Positions 45,014 to 56,400 of a stretch of 64,000 nucleotides of DNA are shown here, piece after piece. Position 1 is the first letter of the stretch. Each line of letters opens with the position of its first letter. Below the pieces are notes generated by a model. The model searched no databases and was not told the DNA's origin. It worked only from the letters and a program-made list of their open reading frames with translations. The position numbers and the translations under genes are program-made. This DNA is from Chamaecrista fasciculata. Its lineage: Eukaryota > Streptophyta > Magnoliopsida > Fabales > Fabaceae. The DNA is taken from contig QANZ01008798.1 in the NCBI GenBank assembly GCA_003254925.1, forward strand, positions 22,599 to 86,598, in the 5' to 3' direction.

Positions 45014-45596
45014 GTATTTCAGTTGACTAAACCTATTTATATTATTTGCTTCACTTAAAGTTTTTTATCAATGATGTGCTTCTCTATGACCTGTGCTTCA
45101 TCAATTTTGAATTCCTTAATTACAAAAACAAATTATTATTAGTTGTCGTCTCTATTTTTGTTAGCTCAGATCATTCGTTAAGTGGGCATAAAAATTATTT
45201 CTTAGCAGATCATTGTCCATATGGAGTTCAAATTTGAGTTGTTTCTTCATTTTAAAATATATTAGTTGATTTTTACTTAGGATTAGTGGTGGCTGGACTC
45301 ATCTAACCTGTTTAATTTCTACCGTTTCTTTGTTGTCTTTTTCCAAAAAAACATAGTATGCTCTGTTAACTATTCCATAAATATATATACATATATATTG
45401 TGTATACAAGGACATTGGGGTGGGTGGCTGCCGGCTGGGTGCCATATATATATATATCACTTTATTTTAAAGCCCATGAAATATGCAAAACAATAAAATA
45501 TTAATAATCCTATAGTATCTAAGAAAAGGTTTCCTCTAGCCATATCTCACTCTCAAGTTATTTTATGATTTGTTTTGTAGATTGTAGTGGAAGCAT
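45014..45596. other. Spacer between the Helitron fragment and the hAT gene
   Basis: AT-rich with TA runs near 45379-45400 and 45445-45457. GGATTAGTGGTGGCTGG near 45281 is a faint candidate for the hAT left end but lacks the expected TAAATGGGC, so I leave it unassigned. Confidence 0.35.
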
Positions 45597-47868
45597 ATGG
45601 ATTCGAATACCAATCTTCGTCCGCCCTCACAAGGCCCTGAGGTTCAAACTACTGCTTGTGGATCAAATGTTGGTGAAACTCCAATCCATGGACCTAGAAA
45701 AAGGTTAGCAACTTCTGATGTGTGGAGTTGTTTTATTGTCATGGGGTTGGGTGATGATAACAAACCAAAAGCAAAATGTAATGGATGTGATAAAATATTT
45801 TCTATTGGGGGAAGTACACATGGTACTTCAAGTTTATCACGACATCTACAAAAGCGTCCTCAATTGCAGAAAAATCATGATGTGGGACAAATGCTTGTTG
45901 ATCATGCTGGAAAACTAAGGTCAAGAAAACTTAATCAAAAAACCCTTCGAGATTTCATGTCTAAATGCATTATTTCTCATAACCTTCCATTTTCTTTTGC
46001 GGAGTATGAAGGCGTTTGGAATATGCTCAAATATTGTAACCCGGATGCCAAGTCCATTAGTAGGAATATTGCTACTTCTGATATATGGAAATTGTACACA
46101 ACTAAAAAGGCAAGTTTGAAAAAAGAATTAGAGAAGATTCCTAGTGGGATTCGTCTCACATCCGATATTTGGCAAGCATGCACTACATAGGGGTATATTT
46201 GTTTAACTGCTCATTATGTTGATTCTAATTTCACCTTGTGTAATAAGATTCTTGCTTTCTCCAATTTTTCACCACCGCATACAGGGCGTGAAATGGCCCA
46301 AAAATTGATTGGTATTTTGAAAGAGTGGGGAATAGAGAAGAAGATATTTTCAATCACTTTGGACAATGCTGCAAACAATAATTACGTGGTTGGGTTGTTG
46401 AAAGATCATCTTTTTATACATAATCATTTGTTATGTAGTGGTGATTTCTTACATGTGCGATGCTCTGCCCATATTTTAAATTTGATTGTTCAAGAAGGCT
46501 TAAGAGAAGTTAATGATGCCTTGGACAAGATTAGAGAGAGTGTTAGGTATGTGAAGTCATCGAAAGGAAGAATGAAAAGATTTAAGGAGTGTGTCAAAGA
46601 TGTCCAAATTGAAAGAGGCGTTTTCTTGCGTCTAGATTTGCCAACTAGGTGGAATTCTACTTTCACGATGATAAAAAGTGCCATGAAGTATAAACGAGCA
46701 TTTGCTAGCTATCACACAATAGAGGAACATTTTAAGGGTTGTCCATCTATTCAGGAATGGGAGAGCGGAAAGAATGATGGAATTCTTGAGGCCATTTTAT
46801 GATATTACAAACTTGATTTCTGGTTCCACATACCCAACCTCAAACATATACTTCTATCAAGTTTGGACTATTGAATGCTTGTTGATTATCAGCGCAAACA
46901 GTGAAGATGCTTGTATACAAGATATGGCCATTAGAATGAAGGTGAAGTTTGACAAATATTGGAGTGAATACAGTGTGGTGCTTGCACTTGGAACAGTTCT
47001 TGACCCCCGAATGAAGTTTGCTTTGTTGGAACAATGTTACAATGTAATTGATCCTAATGGTTGTCAATCAAAGTTGGAAGTTGTGAAGAAAAAAAATTGT
47101 TTCAACTCTACAATGCATATGCTAGCAACTCCACTACAGCATCTTCAAGTTCAAGTTCTAATCCAACAAATATTCCAAAGCCTAGTGGAAGTAGACAAAG
47201 TGGGAAAAAGACAATATCTTTTAAGGTATGTTTAAAATTTGTATTTCTGTTGAATTTTAAAATATTATTTTGTTGAATTTTGTAACTAATTATATCATTC
47301 TTTTTTTCTTTTGTATATTTGTTGTGTGTAATGTTGAAAGTCCCTTAAGGATCTTGATAATCAAATTGTTGCGAGGGCAGGGAAGTCTCAATTGGAGTTA
47401 TATTTGGAAGAACTAAAATTTGATGCGTCTTTTTATGAAGACATGGATGTCTTGCAATATTGGAAGCAAAATATAAAAAGATTTTCTGATTTGGCACTCA
47501 TGGCCTTTGATATATTAAGTATTCCAATTACTACAGTGGCATTAGAGTCGGCTTTCAGTATTGGTTCTCGAGTTCTAAACAAGTATCGGAGTTCTACACT
47601 TCCTGCAAAGGTGGAAGCTTTATTATGTACTCAAACTTGGTTACATGGTTTTGATCCTGAAGGTAATGTGTACTATTATTATATCTATTTTATTTTTTTT
47701 ACTTTTAGATGTTGACTTTATAATTTGCTAATATATTGACTAAGGTAGTTAATTATTTTGTTTTTATAAAGATGAAGATGATCAAGTGATGGTGGTGGTG
47801 GTGATGATGAAGAAGATGATGAACCACCTTCAAATGCAATTGTGGATATTGATGATGATGATGACTAA
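45597..47868 (+). pseudogene. hAT transposase (BED finger, RICESLEEPER-like), disrupted
   Basis: The frame from 45597 encodes a BED zinc finger (VWSCFIVMGL, CNGCDKIFS, GTSSLSRHL), then KLNQKTLRDFM and LTSDIWQACTT. A TAG stop at 46188-46190 falls at a Gln/Glu-type position, after which GYICLTAHYVD resumes. The RNase H-like core continues (FSITLDNAANNN, FLHVRCSAHILNLIVQEGL, LDLPTRWNSTFTMIK). A frameshift near 46780 and another in an A-run near 47085 follow. An intron lies at about 47226-47340. The hAT dimerisation domain is at 47390-47665 (LQYWKQNIKRFSDLALMAFDIL, then VALESAFSIGSRVLN). A last short exon is GAT/GGT-repetitive. Four defects at most, so the copy is not very old. Confidence 0.88.
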
Positions 47869-48189
47869 GGAGTGAAGATAATTGAGAATTTTGAAGATGA
47901 ATTGACACTTGTTTTTGTCATTTATTTTCATGCAATCTAATATTGAATGTTAAGGACCATTTTATTATGCAGTTCTGAACTTCTGATTGTAGATTTCCAA
48001 TTTATATTTCTAGTAGTGTAATAGTGGTGAATGTTTGGACCATTTTTAGTGGATTTCCTATTTCAATCTAATCTTGAATGTTACTATGTTAGGAATTAGG
48101 AACATTTTATAGCATGATTATGCAACTTAGAGAGAACAAAAAAATTAGTAAATGACCCATTTTCATTAAAAAAGTGCAGAAAGTGGTGT

Positions 48190-48374
48190 TTAAAAAAAAA
48201 GGCAAGAAAATAAAAAAAAACGCAATGGCCCACGGGCTGGCCCGTTAAACTCGCGGGCACTGCAGGGTGGGCTTGGGCAGCATATTCACTGCCCATTTAT
48301 AAACGGGCTGGGCCAGGTCGTTTAAGTCTAGGCCCGTGACGGGGCGGGCCGGGTTGGCCCATTTAACAGTGCTA
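48190..48374. mobile_element. Right terminus of the hAT element
   Basis: A GC-rich subterminal stretch full of GGGC/GCCC words (GGGCTGGCCCG, GGGCGGGCCGGG) ends in CCCATTTAACAGTGCTA at 48374. On the other strand this is TAGCACTGTTAAATGGG, a typical plant hAT-Ac terminus. It lies downstream of the hAT transposase in the right orientation. The left end was not found. Confidence 0.65.
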
Positions 48375-49319
48375 TTATATAAGTGATTCAGTTCCATAAA
48401 TCAATTAAGACTAGTTCGAGTCATGTAACACATGTCTTAAGATCAATGTTATGAAACCTGGAACGGACCAGACAGTTGAATCGGTTCGACCGAGACCCGA
48501 GAGTGAAGACGGCTCGGTTTGAACCATTTGACCGTTCTGGAGATTGGATCGCTTTGAACCACCAAAAACCGCTTCGGACCGGATTGACCTAGGTTGAACC
48601 GTGACCCTGAGCTATTTTTAGAAAATCGGTTGGGTCACTATTTTTTATGGACAATTTCTTTTTTTTTTTAACTTTTTTTTGTTGGTTTTGTGGGTCAAAT
48701 GTAAAAAAGTAATATGAAACTCAAAAAAAAATTTATAAACCTACCAAATTAAAGAAGAAAACTCATTTTTTTTTTCATTTTTACTAATCTAATAATTATT
48801 CATGTTTTAACTTTTGTATATTTTATTTATATAGGACAATAAAATTATGGATTCACAAGTATTTCATCTTCGTCTAGTCATCATTTTCGGAGACAAGGCC
48901 CCCCCCCCCTAATTTGCATATAAATTATATGTATATGAAAGATATTAACGTAATTGTATTTGCGACAATGGCTTTTGCTTGATTAGGCCCCCCCTTCCCC
49001 AATGGCTAGCTAGTGGACATGAGTTCGAAACTCAAGTTAAGAGAGCTGCTTTTTTTCATTTTTCTTTTGCCTCTTAGGAGGCCCATACTTCTACTTTTAT
49101 TTTTTAGTATGTGACTATATGTGTGCGTTTCTTTTGGGCCTCATGTATGTGTGTGTTTACTATTTAATTATATATATCACCACACACTCCCTCCAAACAA
49201 ATGTATATATCTATCAATCTATATATACTTAATTATGTGTGTTTTTTCTGCCATGTATGTGTCTTTAATTATATATATATAATCTCACAGTCCCTCCAAA
49301 TAAATGCATATATATATAT
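48375..49319. other. Fragments of repeats, no gene
   Basis: About 48440-48620 has GGTTCGACCG/GGTTGAACCG words related to the MITE at 58907-59419. A C-run at 48899-48911 and another near 48990 resemble hAT-type GGGGGCC termini. The rest is AT-rich with TA microsatellites. Confidence 0.4.
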
Positions 49320-49595
49320 ATGAGTAAAATAACTTTCCGGTCCCTGATTTATGCACTCGCTGACAGATAGGTCCCTGAATTTTACCCATTGTACTAACCG
49401 GTCCCCGAATTTTGCAAACGCTGCACTAATTGGTCCCTCCGTCATATTGTCGTTACAAAAAAGCTGACGTGGCAATAACGGACGCTGATGTGTCCCGTTA
49501 TGGCCACGTCAGCACCCATTATGTTTTTTTTTTAAAAAAAAGAGCTGCCACGTCATAAAATAGTGACACATCAGCATTTCCTCATTGTACTTATA

Positions 49596-50285
49596 GGTCC
49601 CTGACCCATTTCTATTCCATTATTCTCAATTCCCCCTCTTTCTCATCATTTTCATTCATTTTAGTCCAAATCCTCAAAATAAAATTATAAAGTGTCCCAA
49701 AACTTTTCCAAACATTCCAATTTAGTCCTTAAAAATATTTAAAACCCTAAACTCTAAAACCCCAAACCCTAAAACCCCAAAATCTAAAACTTCAAACCCT
49801 AAACTCTAAAAAAAAGTCTGAGTTGAACAATTAGGCCCTTGACCCATCTTTATTTATATTATTCTCAATTCCCCCTCTTTTTTCTCATCTTCATTCATTT
49901 TAGTCCCAAATTTTCAAAATAAAATTGTAAAGTGTCCCAAAACTCTTTCAAACATTCCAATTTAGTCCTTAAAAATATTAAAAACCCTAAACACTAAACC
50001 TTAAAATCCCAAACCCTAAACCCTAAACCCTAAAAAAAATTTTTAGTTCAACAATTAGGTCCTTGACCCATTTTTATTCTATTATTCTCAATTCCCCCTT
50101 TTTTTCAACATCTTCATTCATTTTAGTCCCAAATCCTCAAAATAAAATTGTAAAGTTTTATAAAACTCTTCCAAACATTCCAATTTAATCTTTAAAAATA
50201 TTAAAAACCCTAAACCCTAAAACTCTAAAACCCTAAACCCCTAATCCCTAAACTCTAAACTCTAAATCCTAAACCTTAAAAAAAT
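49596..50285. repeat. Three tandem units (238 and 224 bp periods) with CCCTAAA motifs
   Basis: Units start GGTCCCTGACCC at 49596, GGCCCTTGACCC at 49834 and GGTCCTTGACCC at 50058. Each contains CTCAATTCCCCCT, TTCATTTTAGTCC, AACATTCCAATTTA and a closing cluster of AAACCCTAAA-type words. CCCTAAA is the plant telomere unit, but the words are degenerate and mixed with CTCTAAA, so this is not a telomere. Confidence 0.8.
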
Positions 50286-50445
50286 TACACATCACCAGAA
50301 ATTTACAAAAATTACACATCACAATTTTTTACACATCATCATAATTTTCATCACAACTAAGCATCATCATCAGGCACAGCGTCGTCATCTTCTTCCCCAA
50401 TTTGGATTTCACCATCCTTCCAATACTCTACATTCATCTTTCCCA

Positions 50446-51005
50446 TGTATAAATGCAACACAACACTTTATTACGAACCAAGAATTGGATTTCAAATTTT
50501 CAATGAAGCGGCTCTCGTGGCTTTCTTTCCTTCTTTAGAATAGCCCTTTTCTTTGAAAGTAGTCCCAGAGCAGAGGTGTGGACTAAAGGAATAGCACAAG
50601 CGCTAATCTAAGGATAGTTTCATTCCTTCCCTAAGGATGGTTTCAATCAATCCCTAAAGGGATGAAAAGAGAGCGTCTAAACAGAGTCCTGATGTGTTAT
50701 ATACTTTTTCTTCCCGCTTTGCTCTACTGCCCGGTTCGATTGACTCATGTCAAAGAATGACTTAGATAGAGATATGAGGTTGTCTTACTTTGATCTGTAT
50801 GAGGGAATAGATCCAATACTAGAGGTCTCTGGATGCACATTACTAAAGAATCGTCAACCTAATATCAACTGGAAAGCTCGTAAAATGAGCTAGTTCATAA
50901 ATAGAGTTTAACCTTTTCAGTAGTCAACTACCCAGAATGGTTACCGGGAAAAAGCGTGCTGGCTAAGCGTCGAATCATGGCCACCTTCCTTTTTGAGTGA
51001 AGGTG
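50446..51005. other. Loop of the inverted repeat; GC-richer sequence of unknown origin
   Basis: Mean GC is visibly higher than in the flanks, and there are small internal repeats (TTCCTTCCCTAAGGATGGTT, TCCCTAAAGGGAT). No open frame of note. The style reminds me of plant mitochondrial intergenic DNA, so a captured organelle segment is possible but not shown. Confidence 0.35.
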
Positions 51006-51585
51006 AAAGATGAATGTTGAGTATTGGAAGGATGGTGAAATCCAAATTGGGGAAGAAGATGACGACGCTGTGCCTGATGATGATGCTTAGTTGTGATGAA
51101 GATTATGATGATGTATAAAAAATTGGGATGGTGGGTAATTTTTGTAAATTTCTGGTGATGTGTAATTTTTTTAAAGTTTAGGATTTAGAGTTTAGAGTTT
51201 AGGGATTAGGGGTTTAGGGGTTTAGAGTTTTAGGGTTTAGGGTTTTTAATATTTTTAAAGATTAAATTGGAATGTTTGGAAGAGTTTTGTAACACTTTAC
51301 AATTTTATTTTGAGGATTTGAGACTAAAATGAATGAAGATGTTGAAAAAAAGGTGAGAATAATAGAATAAAAATGGGTCAAGGACCTAATTGTTGAACTT
51401 AAACTTTTTTTTAGGGTTTAGGGTTTGGGATTTTAAGGTTTAGTGTTTAGGGTTTTTAATATTTTTAAGGACTAAATTGGAATGTTTGAAAGAGTTTTGG
51501 GACACTTTACAATTTTATTTTGAAAATTTGGGACTAAAATGAATGAAGATGAGAAAAAAGAGGGGGAATTGAGAATAATATAAAT

Positions 51586-52111
51586 NNNNNNNNNNNNNNN
51601 NNNNNNNNNNNNNNNNNNNNNNNNNNNNNNNNNNNNNNNNNNNNNNNNNNNNNNNNNNNNNNNNNNNNNNNNNNNNNNNNNNNNNNNNNNNNNNNNNNNN
51701 NNNNNNNNNNNNNNNNNNNNNNNNNNNNNNNNNNNNNNNNNNNNNNNNNNNNNNNNNNNNNNNNNNNNNNNNNNNNNNNNNNNNNNNNNNNNNNNNNNNN
51801 NNNNNNNNNNNNNNNNNNNNNNNNNNNNNNNNNNNNNNNNNNNNNNNNNNNNNNNNNNNNNNNNNNNNNNNNNNNNNNNNNNNNNNNNNNNNNNNNNNNN
51901 NNNNNNNNNNNNNNNNNNNNNNNNNNNNNNNNNNNNNNNNNNNNNNNNNNNNNNNNNNNNNNNNNNNNNNNNNNNNNNNNNNNNNNNNNNNNNNNNNNNN
52001 NNNNNNNNNNNNNNNNNNNNNNNNNNNNNNNNNNNNNNNNNNNNNNNNNNNNNNNNNNNNNNNNNNNNNNNNNNNNNNNNNNNNNNNNNNNNNNNNNNNN
52101 NNNNNNNNNNN
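51586..52111. other. Assembly gap (526 N)
   Basis: Its length is close to the about 530 bases of left arm that have no visible right-arm partner, so it probably hides the outer right arm. Confidence 0.99.
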
Positions 52112-52150
52112 CCCCCCCCCCCACCCTCTAATTCCTGGCTCTGTCACTCC
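52112..52150. repeat. hAT-type terminus
   Basis: A C-run, then CACCCTCTAATTCCTGGCTC and TGTCACTCC. On the other strand this reads GTGACAGAGCCAGGAATTAG followed by G-rich sequence, like the ends at 18482-18522 and 22722. The partner end would lie in or left of the gap. Confidence 0.4.
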
Positions 52151-52312
52151 CAGTCATGCGCCACCTCCACCTTGTTAGTTTTATTTGAAAACGAGTATAA
52201 CTATTTTGGATATATGCCCCTTATTATTAGTGTTTAAATTGTGTGATTATTTTGGATGTATTTCACATAGTAAACATATTTCATATTATTGAATGGATGG
52301 GTGATTTATATC

Positions 52313-52628
52313 AACTAGCGGCGGTTTAAACCGCCACCAAATATAACAATAAAGCAAGAAAGAGCAACTTTCGCAGCGGAAAAAACCACTGCCAAATAAC
52401 ATGAAAACCGTCGGTAAACAATTGCATTTATAGGCGGATGCAAATGTCTTTTGCCAACGATTATCCTAGTAAATTTCACCCACCGCCGGCAATTTTTGTA
52501 TTTACCGGTGGTCAGCCAAAAATGTTGTTGAATGGTTGCCAACGGCATCATCAACGACGGTTTATGAAATCGTAGGGAGGTTATTTAGTGGCGGTTAAAT
52601 TCGCCGCTAAAGACCTTTTTTTGTATTG
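52313..52628. mobile_element. Degenerate CACTA-type terminal region
   Basis: Repeats of GGCGGTTTAAACCGCC, ACCGTCGG, GCCAACGG and GGCGGTTAAATTCGCC end in CCTTTTTTTGTATTG at 52628. The other strand reads CAATACAAAAAAAGG, one or two changes from CACTACAAAAAAA. Subterminal palindromes plus this end suggest a decayed CACTA end. No partner is seen. Confidence 0.45.
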
Positions 52629-53400
52629 AGATTTAGGACCCAAACGAAACAAATCCCCATAGTTTGAGGACCAAAATACCAACAAAAGAGAAGATAATAA
52701 ATTATTTCGGTTTTTTAAATTTTTTACAAAAAATGTAATAAGATTGCTATATTAAAAAAAATTAGGGATTGAATTGTATATTTTACTCACAAAAAATATA
52801 GGAAGGTTGAAATTAGATGATTTTGGACACGAAAATAGAATAAAAAATAGTTTGCGGACCAAAATGCAACTAATATCGTAGTTTGAGAAAACAAAACAAA
52901 ACCCAAAATAGTTTTAGGACCCAAACGAAACTAATCCCATAGTTTGAGGACCAAAATGTCAACAATGCCAACAAAAAAGAAGATAATAAATTATTTTCAT
53001 TTTTTTAACAAAAAATGTAGTAATATTGTTCCATAAAGAAACTTTAGGGACTGAATTGTATATTTTACTCAAAAAAATATAGGAAGGTTGAAATCAGATG
53101 TTTTTGGACACGAAAACAGAACAAAAAATAGTTTGAGGACCAAAATGAAACTAATCGCATAGTTTGAGAAAAAAAAACTAAAACAAAAATAGTTTTATGA
53201 GCTAAGGAAACTGAGTCCATAGTTTGAGGATCAAAATGCCTACAAAAGTGAAGATAATTAATTTTTTTTACTTTTTTTAAAGATGTAATAACGAGAATAG
53301 AAGAAAATTATACCTTAAAAAAATTTAGGGATTCAATTATATATTTTACTCAAAAAAATAGAGGACCATTGGGACAAAAAAAAATAACAACATTACATAA
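52629..53400. repeat. 281-bp tandem triplication
   Basis: TTTAGGACCCAAACGAAAC at 52632 recurs at 52913 and, more diverged (TTTATGAGCTAAGG), at 53194, a constant 281-bp period. Each unit has CATAGTTTGAGGACCAAAAT, AATTGTATATTTTACTCA and, in the first two, AGGAAGGTTGAAAT. The third unit is shortened. Confidence 0.88.
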
Positions 53401-53417
53401 GAACAAAAAAAAATTGA

Positions 53418-56400
53418 TATGGAGGGTCTGGATTCTATGGTGCCATGTTCTCTTGATGCTAATACTGACTAGGATGTGCTGATGATAGACGCTGCTAAGC
53501 GTCCTCAGGGAAGTTGATCCTTTTCCCTTTTTTATTGTTGTTTTTATGAATTGCCTTGTTTGGAATTGTCGAGGGGAAGGCAGTTCTACTTTTTTAAGAA
53601 CTATGAAATTTTATATTTAGAATTATAAACCTACATGCATTGCTCTTCTTGAAACTAAGTGTAATGTTAACCGTGCTAAAAACATTTTTAAAAGCCTTGG
53701 GTTTGATATTTTTATCTGCCAAGAAGGTGTTGGTAAGGGTGGGGGTATTTGGTTTGCATGGAACCCTAATATTCTAACTGTTCTTTCAAATAATTGTCAT
53801 GATAATTTTATTCATCTACAAATTCAGCTGGATAATTTAAAGTGGTGGCTAATAATTGTTTATGCTAGTCCTCAACTAGATTTAAGAGTGCAACTTTTGA
53901 GAGAGCTTACCCTTGTTATGCCTCCTACCAATGAGCCTTGGGGTCTTATTGGTGACTTCAATGAAATTGTAGATGAATCTAAGAAGATTGGTGGGGCGCC
54001 TTTTGATCCTTCTAGAGGCAGAAGTTTCAAAGACTTGATCTACAATTGTCATCTAATTGATGTCTAGGTTGAGGGCCCAAAATTTACCTAGCATGGTCCA
54101 AAAGTGAGTAATTATGATAGAGTTTTTGAACAATTAGATAGAATGTTTTGTAATGAAAGTTGGAGAATCTTTTTCTGAAGCTATTGTTAGTGTTATTCCT
54201 AGGTGCTATTCGGATCATCATCCTCTTTTACTTAAAACAAATGGCAACACTCCTAGAAATACTCTTAGACCATTTCATTTTGAATCAGCTTGGTTTACTC
54301 ACAACAGTTTCCATGATTTTGGTAATAGTAATTGGAAGTCTAACATAAATTGGTGTGATAATGTTGCTGATTTTACTAACAAGATTAAAGATTGGAATAT
54401 GAATAACTTTGGGCATATTGGTAGGAAGAAGAGGAAGATCCTTGCTCGGTTGAGAGGAATCTAAAACAGCTCTAATTATACCAATAATCGGTTTTTACAT
54501 CATCTGGAAAAAGACCTCCTTGCTGATATGGATGTTGTTCTTGCTCAAGAAGAAATATTCTTGCTCAGCTTGCTAGACTTGATGATCCTCCGACTCTTGA
54601 TGAATTCAAAAAGGCATGCTCTCTATTGGGGGTTTGGAAAGCCCGGGTGAAGACGGGTACCCTGCCATTTTCTTTCAAAAACAATGGAATATTGTGCATA
54701 AAAGTATGTATGAGGTGGTTAGTAAAACTTATTTTTTGGGGGAATTCCAGCTTGAGCATATAAATAAAAAACTCTCAATGTCTTAATTCTAAAAGTTAAT
54801 AAGCCTGAGTTGATTACTCAATTTAGACCTATTTCTTTATGCAATGTCATTTATAAGCATATTTCGGAAATTATTGTTAATAGATTAAAATTTTACTTAC
54901 CTTCTTGGATTTCTCCTCTTCAGGCCAGTTTTGTCCTTAGAAGGAGTATCCAAGATAACATAATTGTCGCTCAAGAAATGTTACATTGCATGAGGAAAAT
55001 AAATGGTAGGAAATCCTTTATGGCTATTAAAATTGACTTAGAAAAGGCCTATGATAGGGTGAGTTGGGAGGCTCTATTCCATATTCTCTTTGAAATCAAT
55101 ATTCCCCCTAAACTTAGAAATCTTATAAAGTAATGTGTTAGCACTACATCTTTTAATATATTATGGAATGGGGAGAAAACTGAATCGTTTAGGCCTTCTA
55201 GGGGATTAAGACAAGGGGATCATTTATCCCCTTATCTTTTTGTTCTTTGCCTGGAAAAAATTGTCCCAACTTATTGAGGATAAAATGAATGATGGGTCTT
55301 GGATGACACTTAGAGCTGGTGTTTTGGCCCTTTTATTTCTCATCTTTTTTTTCCCTGATGACATTCTCCTTTTTGGGGAAGCCTCTGTCGGTCAGATGGA
55401 TTGCATGTTAAAATGTCCTCAGGTTTTTTGTGATGCTACTGGGCAAAAAATTAGTTTGGATAAAACTAAATTTATTTTTCTCTAAAAATGTGGAGGATTC
55501 GGTTAAAGTTGATATTATTAATATGTATGGTTTCTCCTGTACTAACAATTTGGGTACCTATCTCGACATTCCTCTCTTACATGGTCGTTAGACTAAGAGG
55601 GATTTCTCTAGGATTGTGGAAAGGATCAGAATGAAGCTTGCCGGTTGGAAGGCGAATTGCCTTTCTATTGCAGGGAGAGTTACCTTGGCTAAATCGTATC
55701 TCTTCAATCCCTTATTATGTTATGCAATCTATGCGTGTTCCTTATTCTATTTGTCTTGAAATTGAAAAGATGCAACACAATTTTATTTGGGGTCATCCGG
55801 AAGGGGATAGGAAAGCTCATACTGTTTAGTTGGAACATGATGTGTATGTTTAAGTCTTGTGGGGGGCTGGGTATTAAAAACTTGAGGGAGATGAATGATG
55901 CTTTTTTTATGAAAATTGGTTGGAAAGTTAAAATTGATAACCATGATGTTTGTTGTGATGTGTTAAGAGGAAAATATGGGAGGGGGCAAGATCTAAGGAG
56001 GGATATTATTGTCAAAATGGGGATTCTATACTTTGGAAGGAGGTTGGTAAGCTTTGAGGGGCTCTTGCGAAGGGCTCTATTAAAAGTGCTTATGCTAGTA
56101 GACTGATTAAATACCCTTCTATTCCTATGTTTAATAAAGATTGGAAGATTGACGTTCTTGAGAGAATTAAATTATTTGTTTGGCTTGTTGTTCATAATAG
56201 ATTCCTTACCAAGGAGCTTTGTAGTAAGTGGTTTGGGTCTTCTGCCTGGTGTCATAGGTGCCCTACCACTGAGGAGACCGCTATTCATGGACTGAGGGAC
56301 TGTGCGGCTGCCTCTGTGATCTGGAGATCCTTGATTAAACCTGTGGATTTAGGCGACTTTTTTACCTTAGATTACATAGATTGGATTAACTCTAATTTGT

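Larger units (their letters stand above)
49320..52111. mobile_element. Large MULE-like inverted-repeat element, about 2.8 kb, with telomere-like motifs
   Basis: The left arm (49320-50445) begins with 'ttccggtccctg', 'ggtccctgaa' and ACGTGGC words and includes three tandem units. Its inner end (AATACTCTACATTCATCTTTC) is inverted at 51007-51029 (GAAAGATGAATGTTGAGTAT), and the inverted arm runs to the gap at 51586. Pairing is close, including GAAGATGACGACGCTGTGCC. Arms of over 1 kb around a 560-bp loop, with the 'ggtccc' style of ends, suggest a MULE or foldback element. The right terminus and TSD are hidden by the gap. Confidence 0.65.

Noticed and set aside
45415-45457. Candidate left end of the hAT element
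   Set aside because: CATTGGGGTGGGTGGCTG is G-rich but lacks the TAG...TAAATGGGC pattern of the right end and has no matching TSD.
49740-50285. Interstitial telomere
   Set aside because: CCCTAAA words are degenerate, occur in clusters within larger 224-238 bp units, and are mirrored in the opposite arm, so they belong to a transposon.
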